The notes: generated from the sequence alone by a model not told the origin. A stretch of 64,000 nt of DNA from Azorinus chamasolen (GCA_963576725.1 OY755252.1:55953985-56017984), one strand, 5' to 3'; positions 10,195-20,216 are shown, numbered from the stretch's first letter. Numbers and translations are program-made.

Positions 10195-10400
10195 ACAGTA
10201 AAACCCCTATAAACCGGAAGTTTGTAGTAGATGATAATTTAGATACTTTTAGGCAGGTGACAGCTTAATGCAGGATGAAAGTCATGCAGAAAGCTCCTAG
10301 ATGAGCTTTCTGCATGAATGTCACCCTGCATTAAGCAGCCACCTGTCTCCAAGATCGATATTTATACTGAATTTAACGTCCGGTTTAGAGGGGGTTCTTT
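10194..10400. mobile_element. A3 MITE with CAGTAAAACCCC ends
   Basis: It runs from TACAGTAAAACCCCTATAAA to CGGTTTAGAGGGGGTTC. The core arms are AGGCAGGTGACAGCTTAATG and CATTAAGCAGCCACCTG. A different right terminus (CTTCGAATAACCGGGACTC, GACTGTA) stands at about 10540-10572, so a second decayed TA-type element lies downstream. Confidence 0.6.
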
Positions 10401-10654
10401 AATAATTATACGGTATCTGCCATTACGAAAATTTCTTTTGTTCATTTGCCGTCTCTGGACTCGACACGAAACCTTCGTATACTTTCAAGATTATTTGGCT
10501 TATTCAAACACATGCCTTATTCGAAATGAATTGCTGGTCCCCGGCACTTCGAATAACCGGGACTCGACTGTATTATACTGCAGTAAATTCAAAATGTCAG
10601 TCCATATTTGGATCTGGTGTCGTTTTGACTTCTGATTCGTACAAGATTTTCAGA

Positions 10655-10772
10655 AACTATTGATCAAGTGTCAAACAGCTTGACACCTGGGAGACGCCGA
10701 GTTACTCGGCATCTCATCTGGATCACAGCTGTTTGCAAATGCGAGTCCGGTTGTAGATAGCGGGACTAGGAT
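10655..10772. mobile_element. T2-like hairpin element with TGTCAAACAGCTTG flank
   Basis: A 2b-type arrangement: TGTCAAACAGCTTGACAC, GGGAGACGCCGAGTTACTCGG, ATCTCATCTGGATCACAGC, then TTTGCAAATGCGAG and the TTAACCC end. It abuts the next T4 element at a shared TTAA. Confidence 0.55.
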
Positions 10773-10959
10773 TAACCCATTACCTCATAGGGTATTTTTA
10801 GACACAACCTGTTTGAATAAATCTACCGAAAAGTAGCAGTTTTAGAGAAAAGGAAATTTTTGAGATGTGTAGTTTTTAAACCATTGTGATAAATTGTAAA
10901 TTTATTACAATGGTTTCAGAAAGTGACATTTACAGAGTCAATATGAGGGAATGGGTTAA
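10772..10959. mobile_element. T4 MITE with shortened hairpin
   Basis: TTAA on both sides, with ends CCCATTACCTCATAGG and GAGGGAATGGG. It has ACCATTGTGATAAATTGTAA and TTTATTACAATGGTTTC, but the GAGCATTTGCTCC apex is gone. The size is 188 bp against about 230 bp for full T4 copies. Confidence 0.75.
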
Positions 10960-11004
10960 TAGGAGAGCACAATAAAATCACTCCTATAATTCAGAAAATT
11001 TCTT

Positions 11005-11200
11005 CTCTAAACCGGGGTTTCAGTAAATAAGACTAGATCTTGTTCGGTAGGTGGCAGCTTAATGCAGAGTGAAAGCCATGCGGCAAGCTCCGATGGGAGC
11101 TTTCTGTATGTCTTTCATCTTGCATTAAGCTACCGCCTGTCTTTAATAACGGCATTAACGCTACAATGTAACTTTAAACCCCGGTTTAAATAAGTTTCAT
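11005..11200. mobile_element. A3 MITE with AAACCGGGGTTT ends
   Basis: AAACCGGGGTTTCAGTAAAT on the left and TTTAAACCCCGGTTTAAAT on the right enclose the core hairpin GGTAGGTGGCAGCTTAATGC with a mutated apex (CTCCGATGGGAGC). Confidence 0.55.
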
Positions 11201-11342
11201 TGTAGCACAAATTAGTATACTTCTACCATTTAAAATTGCTGTGACATTTAACATTCATGTAAATGATGAAGACACTTGATATATCACATGAACTCAAAGT
11301 AGAAAATTACATCAAGCTGTCCAATGACGTCTGTCCATTGGC

Positions 11343-11593
11343 TTAACACTTTCCATCATATAAACGCATTTGAAAAAAAATCACGCATTTGCAAACAGAA
11401 AAGACCCAGATCAGACGGCTCCTATAGGAGCCGTCTGATCAGTGTCTGCTCTGTTTGCTTTTGACATGATATAGATCTGATTCTACAGTTTTTGTCACAG
11501 CAAAATATTCATTGAAAAGATTACACTATAAAAAATCCACCAATAAATATTCATGATATTTCTTACATGAATATTGAACAGGGAAAGGGTTAA
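11343..11593. mobile_element. T1 MITE, complete
   Basis: It is 251 bp with TTAA at both ends. Order: CACTTTCCATCATATAAACG; GCAAACAGAAAAGACCCAG; GATCAGACGG, CTCCTATAGGAG, CCGTCTGATC; GTGTCTGCTCTGTTTGC; AGATCTGATTCTACAG; AATATTCATGATATTTC; and GGGAAAGGG. It is asymmetric apart from the hairpin and the 8-10 bp ends. Its right TTAA is also the left TTAA of the following element. Confidence 0.8.
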
Positions 11594-11825
11594 CCCTTTA
11601 TCCGATAGACATCTTGTAAACTCTTTCCCTGCCAACTTTTGTCGTTCGCAAATTTTGTCGTCTGCTACAATTTTCAGTTTCATATTTTCTTTATTTTTGT
11701 TGCATAAAAAAGTAACTGTAACAAACTTTTTGGATCCAGATGAGACGCCGAGTGACTCGGCGTCTCATCTGGATCCAAACTGTTTGCATAGGTAATGAAA
11801 GATACGTTACTGACAGCGGACGAGT
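11590..11825. mobile_element. T2 MITE
   Basis: It contains CTGCCAACTTTTGTCG, GTCGTCTGCTACAATTTTC, ACAAACTTTTTGGATCCAG and the perfect hairpin GAGACGCCGAGTGACTCGGCG. It ends near ACTGACAGCGGA. The left end shares TTAA with the T1 copy at 11343. Confidence 0.65.
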
Positions 11826-11839
11826 TACTGCCTGTGCAG

Positions 11840-12125
11840 GCAAGGTAGACCCAGATCAGACAGCTTCTATATGAGCTGTCTAATCCATGTCTGCTCCGTT
11901 GCTTATGAAATAATATAAATATAATTCTACAGTTTCTGCCATGATAAAAAAGCCATTGTTATCACAGTGCCATTATAAAACCAGATAACTACCATTTATA
12001 CGGGCATTACTTCTTACATCAATAATCACCAGGTTATTATTATTATTTTATTATAATTATATAATTTTATACAATAATAATAATAATAATAATGTCATCA
12101 TTTCTTACACGAATATTCGTGGGGG
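11840..12125. mobile_element. T1 MITE with (ATT)n insertion
   Basis: It contains AGGTAGACCCAGATCAGACAG, GTCTGCTCCGTTGCTTATG and ATATAATTCTACAGTTTCTG. Before the right terminus there is an AT-rich trinucleotide tract (about 12033-12092). The end is TTTCTTACACGAATATTCG. Confidence 0.55.
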
Positions 12126-12249
12126 CGACAACTCTAGGGATTGTTTTCCCATCTGTCCAGTTATAGGATGGACATAATGATTACTGGTGACTCCGTACGT
12201 ATTGTTTTAAAAATGTCATCCCCCACACGTAAATGTCATTATACTCACC

Positions 12250-12295
12250 CGCACCCCCCCCCCCCCCCACACACACACACACCCCAGCAATACAC
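12250..12295. repeat. Poly-C and (CA)n tract
   Basis: CACCC, a C run of about 16, and then ACACACAC. Low complexity only. Confidence 0.8.
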
Positions 12296-12334
12296 ACTCA
12301 GACAGGTAACATGTGATTCAGTGTACTGTGATTT

Positions 12335-12532
12335 TGTCGTCTATAAAAAAAATGTCGTCTGCTACAAGTTGCATTATTTTATTTTTCTTCATTTTTCTTT
12401 AAAAATAAAACATTAACACATTAACGAACAGTTTGGAACCGAATGAGACGCCGAGTTACTCGGCGTCTCATCTGGGTCCAACAATGTTTGCAAAGGCAAT
12501 CACATATTCGCCCTTGGCGGTAAAGGAGTTGA
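12335..12532. mobile_element. T2 MITE, decayed ends
   Basis: GTCGTCTATAAAAAAAATGTC, TGTCGTCTGCTACAAGTTGC and AACAGTTTGGAACCGAATGA lead to a full hairpin (GAGACGCCGAGTTACTCGGCG). It ends CCCTTGGCGGTAAAGG. From 12533 to 12790 nothing is recognised. Confidence 0.6.
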
Positions 12533-12791
12533 GGACCGCTCGACTGTGAAGCAATGAAAGGTTTATGATACTAACATATAGATCAACTCATGCGTTTGCG
12601 AAAGCATCTGGTGTATATTTGTGCATACTTAGCGTTGTGGTCGTTTGTTTAACGTCAACGAGACGAAATTTGTAACCCAGTTTGAAACTGTGGGGGAATT
12701 ACATTAAGTACATTATGTAACGGAGTAGTGCCGTGAAACTGTAAGTGTTAACTGGTTTTTAACTGATATACAATTGTGAGATCTTATAATT

Positions 12792-13128
12792 ATCTCCATA
12801 AATACACCTTGTAACGACTTTTCACATCCAGATCAGGGTCTGTTCTGTTTAGTTATAGAATTATATAGATCTGACTCTAGCTTCTGCCAAGGCGAAATAT
12901 TCCTTAGTTCGTTTGCCAAACAACAAATTAATATAATTGATGTCATTAGTTCTTTGATTAATATTCAGGGAATAAAGGGTTAACCCTTTACTCTATAAAC
13001 CGTCTTTCTACGACTTTTCAAACAGAATATACCCAGATCAGTACAGGGTCCGTCTGATCAGGGTCTGCTCTCTTTGCTTAAGCTTAATTCTACAGTTTCT
13101 GTTTTTTACATCATGAATATCTATAACC
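12792..13128. mobile_element. Two T1 MITEs sharing one TTAA
   Basis: The first copy (about 12792-12983) has lost its left hairpin arm. The second (12980-about 13128) starts with the same TTAA, then CCCTTTACTCTATAAACC, and has a shortened apex (CAGTACAGGGTCCG). The single shared TTAA at 12980-12983 implies one inserted into the other's target duplication. Confidence 0.65.
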
Positions 13129-13245
13129 TGACTAATAAACTGTCGTTATGGACTGATCCTGACTTAATAAACTGTCGTTATGGACAGACCCTGACTTAAT
13201 AAACTGTCATTATTGACTGACCCTGACTTAATAAACAATTGTTTT
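13127..13245. repeat. Short tandem repeat, about 32-bp unit
   Basis: TGACTTAATAAACTGTCGTT and ATGGACTGACCC recur about 3.5 times with few changes. Confidence 0.7.
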
Positions 13246-13323
13246 ATTTGTAACGGGGTTTAAGGTCACTTTAACTGTATTTCAGGCATAACGCGATGTC
13301 AAATTAATTACAGATGGAGGGAG

Positions 13324-13325
<2 letters not shown>

Positions 13326-13391
<66 letters not shown>

Positions 13392-13494
13392 ATCTCTCTC
13401 TCGCTGTCTCTATCTCTCTCTCTCTGTCATTGTCTCTCTCATGGTATGTCTGTCTGTCTGTCTGTCTCTCTTGCTCTCTCTGTCTTTCTGTTTA

Positions 13495-13527
<33 letters not shown>

Positions 13528-13562
13528 CTGTCTGTCTGTATGTCTGTCTGTCTGTCTGTCTG

Positions 13563-13595
<33 letters not shown>

Positions 13596-13673
13596 GTGTC
13601 TCTCTCTCTCTGTCTCTCTCTCTGTCTCTCTCTCTCTTTCTCTATCTCTCTGTCTCTGTCTGTCTCTCTTTCT
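13326..13673. repeat. (TC)n/(TCTG)n microsatellite
   Basis: About 350 bp of TC, TCTG and TCTGTC reiterations. Three long low-complexity frames lie over it (Ser/Leu/Cys-rich or Arg/Glu-rich); none is credible as a gene. Confidence 0.95.
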
Positions 13674-13689
13674 TAACTGCCTGATTGCG

Positions 13690-13800
13690 AGAAATGAGTG
13701 TACTGACATTTGGAAACAGTGCAGATCCAGAACAGAGGCCCCCTCAAGGACCATTTCTGACCACAGTCTGCAGTATTTGTCCTTCAAAAATTCTCTAGCA
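13690..13800. repeat. T6 hairpin remnant
   Basis: GAAACAGTGCAGATCCAGAA, AGAGGCCCCCTCAAGG and CACAGTCTGCAGTATTTG mark a decayed T6 hairpin. Cleaner T6 copies are at 15865 and 27010. Confidence 0.4.
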
Positions 13801-13856
13801 AATCCAAGCATCTTTACTTAAGCCCCAATGGTAATTTCCACGAATATTCAGCATTG

Positions 13857-14150
13857 TATAGTTGAACTTCGATATCTCGAACCTCGAAGTAGCTAAATAT
13901 AAATTACTTCGAGATATCTGAGGTTCGATTGCTAATGTGATCAATTTCTCAAGTTCGCAGCTTATTGAAAGTCTAAAGTCGGACTGAAAGCTCCTGTAGG
14001 AGGCCTCATCATTGCTGTCGATCTGTATAAGCTGGCGCATGTTTTTTCTAGATATGTACAGTGATACCTTTTAGAACAAATATGTATTGTGAAAATTTAT
14101 TTATTTAAGTTCGAGTTATCCGAGTTCGAGATAGCGAAGTTCAAGTGTAC
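13857..14150. mobile_element. A2 MITE, copy 3
   Basis: GTATAGTTGAACTTCGATATC on the left and GAGATAGCGAAGTTCAAGTGTA on the right. The internal hairpin is decayed around CTCCTGTAGGAG. Confidence 0.7.
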
Positions 14151-14160
14151 ATGATGTATT

Positions 14161-14305
14161 TCAGTAAAACACCTCTAAATTGGACGAAAATAAAAAAAAA
14201 ACGAATGCAAAATGTTCATTTAAGCAGGTGACTGCTTAACATAGGGTGAAAGACATGCAGGAAAACATGTATTTCACCTTGCATTTAGGAACCACTTGTC
14301 TTAAC
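14161..14305. mobile_element. A3 MITE, partial
   Basis: TCAGTAAAACACCTCTAAATTGG starts the element. The core arms are AAGCAGGTGACTGCTTAA and TTAGGAACCACTTGTCTTAA; the apex is lost. Confidence 0.5.
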
Positions 14306-14560
14306 TTTATGCTCCATGAATATTCATGTAAGAAATAATGAAGTCATGAATATTAAGTAGACTAGTTAATTATAATAGTACTTGGACACAGGCTTTTTTG
14401 GCAATTGCAGAAACTGTAGAATCATATATATATATAGGACTCTGTCGTAAGCAAACAGAGCAGATCCTGATCGGACGGTTCCTATAGGAGCCGACTCATC
14501 TGGGTCTACTCTGTTTGTGAGGACGTAGAAAGATGTATTTATAGAGTAAAGGGTCAGAAA
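14305..14560. mobile_element. T1 MITE (reverse orientation)
   Basis: TCCATGAATATTCATGTAAG, ACTGTAGAATCATATATAT, AAGCAAACAGAGCAGATCC, CCTATAGGAGCC, ATCTGGGTCTACTCTGTTTG, ending GAGTAAAGGG. All T1 blocks are present in reverse order. Confidence 0.65.
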
Positions 14561-14663
14561 TAATATCCATCATGAATATTCATTAGATGATGTTTTATTA
14601 AAATGGCATATTAAAACAGGATGACTGTTTTGACATAGAGCAACAGAAATTGTACAATCAGGT

Positions 14664-14871
14664 ATAGTAAAACCTCTCTATAACGACCACTAAATTACAT
14701 CAAGTATTTTGTGTTAAAGGCAGGTGGTTGCTTAAAGCAAGATGAAAGTAAAACAGAACGCTCCTACAGGAGCGTTCTGTTTTACTTTCGCCTTGCTTTA
14801 AGCAGCCACCTGCCCTAATATACCAACTAATTAAGACAATTTAGAGGCCGTTCTAGAGAGGTTTTACTGTA
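14664..14871. mobile_element. A1 MITE, well-preserved copy
   Basis: It is TA-flanked, from ATAGTAAAACCTCTCTATAA to AGAGAGGTTTTACTGTA. Apex CTCCTACAGGAG between GAACG and CGTTC. It is almost identical in length to the copy at 7237. Confidence 0.85.
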
Positions 14872-14935
14872 TTTATTGGTACATAAACAGTGAAGACCGA
14901 GCTGTCTGATCTTGATCTACTCTGTTTGCAAAGGT

Positions 14936-15172
14936 GTTAAACATTTTCCTTCAAATAAACGTCTTTTAACACATTTGCAAACAAAGTAGATCCAGATCAG
15001 ACTACTGCTATAGGAGCCGTCTGATCAGGGTCTGCTTTGTTTTGCTTATTACACAATATAGATAAGAGTATACAGGTTTTTGTCAAAGCAAAAAATCCCC
15101 TTGAAAAAAATCAACTAATAATTATTCATGATGTCATTTATTTTTTACAGGAATATTGAACAGGTAAATGGT
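14936..15172. mobile_element. T1 MITE
   Basis: GTTAAACATTTTCCTTCAAA, AAAGTAGATCCAGATCAGAC, TAGGAGCCGTCTGATCAGG, TTATTCATGATGTCATTTA. A hairpin scrap of another T1 copy lies just before it (14880-14930). Confidence 0.6.
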
Positions 15173-15191
15173 GAAAAGGGACCAAGAATTA

Positions 15192-15389
15192 TTAACCCTT
15201 TACTCCATAAATGTCGCCTCTCTACGCCTCTGTAAAAGTCACTTTTTGAAGCTAAAGTGATAAATATTTATCACAATGGTTTCAAAACTATAATTTCTAA
15301 AATATTCCTTTTCTCTATTAAATGCTCCTTTTCCGTAGATTAAATAAAAGAGGTAGGATCTAAAAATAACCTATGAGGTAATGGGTTAA
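15192..15389. mobile_element. T4 MITE (reverse orientation)
   Basis: TTAA on both sides; ends CCCTTTACTCCATAAATG and GAGGTAATGGG. Contains CAAAAGTCACTTTTTGAA-like sequence, ATAAATATTTATCACAATGG, and CTCCTTTTCCGTAGATT. The left end resembles a T1 terminus, so it may be recombinant. The hairpin apex is missing. Confidence 0.7.
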
Positions 15390-15543
15390 AAGTATGACAT
15401 TAGAGCTGATTTGAAAGTCTCATGTACTGTAGCCTTGCATGCTGTTAGGTGCACTATGTTCAAATCATCAGTCAGCTTGCTGTATATTAGATAGTTCATC
15501 CCTTTCAGCTCTGAATTTTTAGAATGGATTAGCCCATGGGTGT

Positions 15544-15802
15544 TTAACCCTTTCACCGCCAATGTCGCATTTATATGCACCACGACAAAAAGTGCAGTCC
15601 CAGATCAGACGCCGCCTTTTTTCAAGGCGGCGTCTGATCTGAAACTTCACGTTTTGTCTCAATCTCTATTTCTAAATGTTCTATATCTGTGCTCTATTCC
15701 TTTGAAACTTGCATTTATTTATCCCATTTCCTTATTTTATCGAATGATTTAACGAACTTGGATTGCAGACGACAGTTAGAAATTTGGCGCCGAAATGGTT
15801 AA
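15544..15802. mobile_element. T3 MITE, complete
   Basis: TTAA both sides; ends CCCTTTCACCGCCAATGTCG and GGCGCCGAAATGG. The hairpin is CCCAGATCAGACGCCGCC around TTTTTTCAA and GGCGGCGTCTGATCTG. Other T3 copies: 26375, 36022, 44449. Confidence 0.8.
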
Positions 15803-15834
15803 CTGTAGCTACATAGATTCCACTCCGTATGAAA

Positions 15835-16140
15835 GGCTTAAACCTATTAGAGATATGTTAATGGCAAACGGTGTTGACCCAGATCAGAGGGCTCCTCTAG
15901 GAGCCCTCTGATTTGGGTCAACACGGTTTGAAATTTTCGCACGGATTAACTCTTTCGACGCTACGTAACTTTCGTGTGAAAAAGAATGTCGTCTGCTACA
16001 ATTATAAACGATAATTTTCTTCAGTTTTTTAAAGCATAATAGCTGTATCCAAGTTTCAAAAAGTTTGGATCCTGATGAGACGTCGAGTTACTCTACGTCT
16101 CATCTGGATCCAAACCGTTTGCAAAATGGCATCACAGTTC
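15835..16140. mobile_element. T6 hairpin followed by a T2 MITE
   Basis: T6: CAAACGGTGTTGACCCAG, ATCAGAGGG, CTCCTCTAGGAG, CCCTCTGAT, CACGGTTTG. T2 starts at ATTAACTCTTTCGACGC (about 15947) and carries GTCGTCTGCTACAATTA, GTTTGGATCCTGATGAGAC and TCATCTGGATCC. From 16141 to 16510 nothing is recognised. Confidence 0.6.
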
Positions 16141-16512
16141 TGGTCCACTGTGTTGAAATAGTCTAGTTATGACGTCATGTCTCAGTGAACAGACTAGGTG
16201 AACGTGACGAACAAATTGAGGATTTATATTTCATGAGAATGTAATTAAACGCTTTCTTCTCAAAGGCGTACGAAGATTTTTGCTGATAAAAATACCTGAC
16301 TTTGTCACGTTTTTCTACTGAAATATAGATTTAAATAATTCTTTCAGTTTCATCTGAAGTGACACCAGCATAATTTTAAACGACTTTCGATCCTGAAGAT
16401 AGATGGAGATACTGGGTTTGGATCAAAACTAAATTTGAACACAACTGAATAAAGGTCCATGCAAGATTCAAGTCTGTAATAAACATCGTGCCCGTGCACT
16501 GACACATGACTT

Positions 16513-16971
16513 TAACTCATTACCTTAAAATGTTAATTTTAGAACTATTACCTCATAGGCTATTTTAGATCCATTAGAGCTATCACCTAGACTTTTCAGA
16601 CCTAATTTCTTTTAATAAGTCAACTGAAAAGGAGCAATTACTACAAAAAGGAAAGTTTTATAATTGTGCAATTTTAATAGAACATTTGCTCCTTTGACGC
16701 AAATGCTTTTATTTGTCACAATAGTTTAAAAAAGAGACTTTTACCTATTACATCATAGGCTATTTTTTAGATACAACCCTCTTTGAATAAATCTACCGAA
16801 AAGGAGTATTATCTAGAGAAAAGGAAAACTTTAGAATTTTGTAGTTTGAAACCATTGTGATCAAATAGAGCATTTGCTCCTATAGGAGCAAATGCTCTAT
16901 TTATCACAATGGTTTCACAAAGTGACTGTTACAGAGTCGTCAAAAGTCGCCAATATGAGGGAATGGGTTAA
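16513..16971. mobile_element. Two T4 MITEs in tandem
   Basis: The first (about 16513-16745) is diverged, with apex GCTCCTTTGACGC. The second (about 16745-16971) has a perfect stem: ATAGAGCATTTGCTCC, TA, GGAGCAAATGCTCTAT, then TTATCACAATGGTTTCAC and GAGGGAATGGG-TTAA. Confidence 0.65.
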
Positions 16972-17009
16972 TAGAGACGTCAAAAGTCATCGGTATAAGA
17001 CAATGCGTT

Positions 17010-17290
17010 ATCTCGTCTGCTGCCAATATCGCCTCTGTGACCACCTACACAAACAGTTTGGATCCAGATCATGAGATGATATACCGAGTAGCTCGACGTC
17101 TCATCAGGATGCATACTGTCTGTGAATAGAAAACATTTAGTAAATTGTAGCAGACGACAAAAATTGCAGACGACAAAAATTGCAGACGACAAATATTAGC
17201 AACGAAAGCGTTAACTCTTCGGATGCGGGAAATGAGCAGACCACAATGAGAGGGCTGCTAGAGGAAAACTTTGATCAGGGTCTACATTAT
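17010..17290. mobile_element. T2 MITE (reverse) with triplicated GCAGACGACAAA, then T6 scrap
   Basis: CAGTTTGGATCCAGATCATG and CTCGACGTCTCATCAGGATG form the decayed hairpin. GCAGACGACAAAAATT repeats three times near 17150-17200, and the end is CAACGAAAGCGTTAA. A T6-like scrap (GAGAGGGCTGCTAGAGG) follows to 17290. Confidence 0.6.
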
Positions 17291-17417
17291 TGGCCAATCA
17301 AACTCCTTTAGCAAATTCAAACTATGAAATAAGGTGCTCATTCGAAAGTAAAAGTAGCAATGCGAAAAGAAAAAAATGCAGATTGTGTTTTATTAATTCT
17401 GTTCAAGAGCAGTTATC

Positions 17418-17540
17418 TAACCCTTTCCTTCATATAAACGCATTTTCACACATTTGCAAACAGAGAAGATCAAGAACAAACGGTTCCTTAAGGAGCCTTC
17501 TGATCAGGGTCTGCACTGTTTGCTAATGGAATTTAATAGA
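17418..17540. mobile_element. T1 MITE, left half
   Basis: CTAACCCTTTCCTTCATATA, GCAAACAGAGAAGATCAAGA, CTTAAGGAGCCTTCTGATC, GGTCTGCACTGTTTGC. No right end. Confidence 0.55.
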
Positions 17541-17639
17541 TATGCTTCTTTACATAAAACACAAATTAAGGGATTGTGTATGCTTGAAAGTCAAAACCAC
17601 TTAACACTCATTACTGGTTGTTTCATACGAGTTTACCTG

Positions 17640-17910
17640 GTGAATATTCAATCATGTGAGAAATAGTAACTATTTATTATGAATATTTATTAGCTGATGA
17701 ATATTGATGTGAGAAATGAATATTTATAAGCTGAAGTGAACATAGGATTTATTGGCCATCGCAGAAATTTTAGAAACTGATCTAGATCATTCACTAAGCA
17801 CGCAGAGCAGACCATGATCAGACGGCTCCTGAAGGAGCCGTCTGATCTTGGTCTACTCTGTTTGCAAAGATGTACACAAACGTCTCTATTATGTACAAGT
17901 ATAACTTGAT
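17640..17910. mobile_element. T1 MITE (reverse)
   Basis: GAATATTCAATCATGTGAG, TATTTATTAGCTGATG, then CAGAGCAGACCATGATCAG, ACGGCTCCTGAAGGAGCCGT, CTGATCTTGGTCTACTC. Confidence 0.55.
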
Positions 17911-18165
17911 ACATTTGGGGAATGAGTCGAGCGCTTTCGAGCGTGGAAAGTAAGTGACAATTGAAAAACAAGGTCATCGTTTAATTACACTGACTAACAC
18001 TGCTTGTCATAGTGTGTCATCACGTTTAGTAACATTTTTTGCCCCTGGACTGCCAGAGGGTAATGAGGCCAATTGATCCATAATTTGTTGTGTTCTTAGG
18101 ATCTGTTTCCGTCACATATGAAGTAGGTACACTTTAAGTTACATTTTGGCGTTAAAGAGACACCC

Positions 18166-18170
18166 GACAA

Positions 18171-18232
<62 letters not shown>

Positions 18233-18247
18233 ATCTATCTATCTATA
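18166..18247. repeat. (ATCT)n microsatellite
   Basis: About 19 tetranucleotide units with one ATCTTTCT interruption. Confidence 0.95.
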
Positions 18248-18261
18248 GATACGTTGTCCGT

Positions 18262-18682
18262 ACAATTAATCCATTTCCTCCTGGACTATTTGTAGACCCA
18301 GCCTCTTTGAATAAATCTACCGAAAAGGAGCATTTATTAGAGAAAAAGAAATGTTTAGAATGTGTAGTCTTGAAAACATTGTGATAAAAAGAGCATTTGC
18401 TCGTGTGGAAATGTTTTCTCCTCGCGTTTCTCATAAAGTTAGCATAAAATACGACATCTGTGATACTACAGGGGTTATCTACGCCTCTGTAATAGTCACT
18501 TCTTGAAACCATTGTGATAAATACAGCATTTGCTCCATAGGAACAAATGCTCTATTTATCACAATGGTTTCAATACTTCACAGTTCTAACAATTTCCTTT
18601 TCTCCTGTAAAAGTCTCATTTTCGGTAGATTCTTTCAAAGAGGTTGGGTCTAAAAATAGACTATGGCCGAAAGGGTTCAGAC
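18262..18682. mobile_element. Two T4 fragments in opposite orientation
   Basis: The left (18262-about 18410) has AATAAATCTACCGAAAAGG and GTGATAAAAAGAGCATTTGC. The right (about 18480-18682) is reversed: ACGCCTCTGTAATAGTCAC, ATTTATCACAATGGTTTC, CATTTTCGGTAGATTC, GGTTGGGTC. The pair surrounds about 70 bp of unassigned sequence. Confidence 0.55.
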
Positions 18683-18744
18683 AGGTTATTAATAAATAAA
18701 GGGTAAAGGTCACACAGCAAACTACTCGAGGACTTTGTGTTCAG

Positions 18745-19910
18745 ATCATCGATATTTCAGTGTATTCGGATTAGTGAGGTGCTATTGTGTGCGGATTAGT
18801 GAGGTGCCATCTTGTCTTCGGATTAGCGAGGTGCTACTGTGTTCGGATTAGCAAGGTTCCATTGTATTCGGATTAGCGAAGTTCTATTGTATTCGGATTG
18901 ACGAGGTGCTATTGTGTTCGGATTAGCGAGATGCTATTGTGCTCGGATTGACGAGGAGCTATTGTGTTCGGATTAGCGAGGTGCTATTGTGCTCGGATTA
19001 GCGAGGTTGTATTATGTTCGGATTAGCGAGATGATATTATGTTCGGATTAGCGAGGTGCTATTGTGTTCGGATTAGCGAGATGTTATTGTGCCCGGATTA
19101 GCGAGGTGCTATTATGTTCGGATTAGCGAGGTGCTATTGTGTTCGGATTAGCGAGATGCTATTATGTTCGGATTAGCGAGATGCTATTATGTTCGGATTA
19201 GCGAGGTGCTATTGGGTTCGGATTAGCGAGATTTTATTGTGTTCGGATTAGAGAGGCGACGTTGTGCTCGGATTAGTGAGGTGATGTTGTGTTCTGATAA
19301 GAGATGTGCTATTGTGTTTGGATTAGCGAGATGTTTTTGTGTTTGGATTAGAGAGGCACTATTGTGTTCGGATTAGTGATGTGCTATTGTGTTCAGGTTA
19401 GCGAGGTGCTATTGTGTTCAAATCAGTGATGTTTCGTTGCGTTCGGATTAGCGACGTACTGTTTTGTTTGGATTAGAGATATACTATTGTGTTTTGGTTA
19501 GCAAGGCTTCATTGTGTTCGGATTAGCGAGAGTTCGCAGTAGCGAGATTTTGTTGTGTTGTGATTAGCGAGATTTCGTATTAGCGAGATTTCGTTGTGTT
19601 ACCATTAGTGAGATTTCGTTCTGTTAGGATTAGCGAGATTTCGTTGTGTTTGGAGTAGTGATATTTTATATTAGCGAGATTTTGTTGTTTTCGGATTAGC
19701 GAGATTTCGTTGTGCTCTGATTAGCAAGATTTCGTTGTGTTAGGATTAGCAATAGTTCTTATTAGCGAGATTTCGTTGTGTTAGCATTAGCAAGATCTCG
19801 TTGTGTTAGGATTAGCGAACTTTCATTTTGTTCGGATAAGCGAGGGGTTTTTGTTCGAAATTTTAATGTTTCCATAATAGTGAGGCTTAACTGTGTTAGG
19901 CTTAGCGAGG
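18745..19910. repeat. 25-bp minisatellite, about 45 units
   Basis: The unit is GTTCGGATTAGCGAGGTGCT plus ATTGT, with exact 25-bp spacing in the middle (for example starts at 19041 and 19066). It degenerates towards 19500-19900, where AGCGAGATTTCGTTGTG variants dominate. The right edge reads AGTGAGGCTTAACTGTGTTA, resembling a TA-type MITE terminus. There are no spacers, so it is not a CRISPR-like array. From 19911 to 20205 nothing is recognised. Confidence 0.9.
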
Positions 19911-20216
19911 TTTCACAGGCCCAAACGTTCACGCATTTAAATGCTATACAGTAATGATATGTGTGTGTTGAAATCTATTCTGTAAATCCGTTGAAAATGC
20001 TGAATGAGCAAAGTTCAGTTGTGCAAAGAGTTTTGAAATGTCTAACTCTGCCCTATGACTAATTCAGCGGCCTGTGTCTGGACCTTGTCTCTTCGTCATG
20101 TAATGTACTGCAGTAATTTATTGCTCTTTAGCTTAATAAAACGCAGACACTCGGTGATACATTTGTATGGGGACATAACGTAAATAATTCCACGTTTTCT
20201 GTATCGTTCACCCTTT

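Noticed and set aside
13314..13821. Overlapping 84-133 codon frames, Ser/Leu/Cys-rich or Arg/Glu/Asp-rich
   Set aside because: By-products of the (TC)n/(TCTG)n microsatellite; no start context, domain or splice signal. The same applies to 7589-7978 and 3761-3964.
15540..15752. Many small frames containing LDPDETPS-S-SH or similar
   Set aside because: This peptide is the translation of the T2 hairpin and its GGATCCAGATGAGAC flank. It recurs wherever T2 sits (for example 8946, 20684, 25435, 33691, 35660) and should not be taken as a conserved protein motif.
18745..19910. Regular 25-bp repeats resembling a CRISPR array
   Set aside because: Units abut with no unique spacers, and the sequence is animal nuclear DNA; it is a minisatellite.
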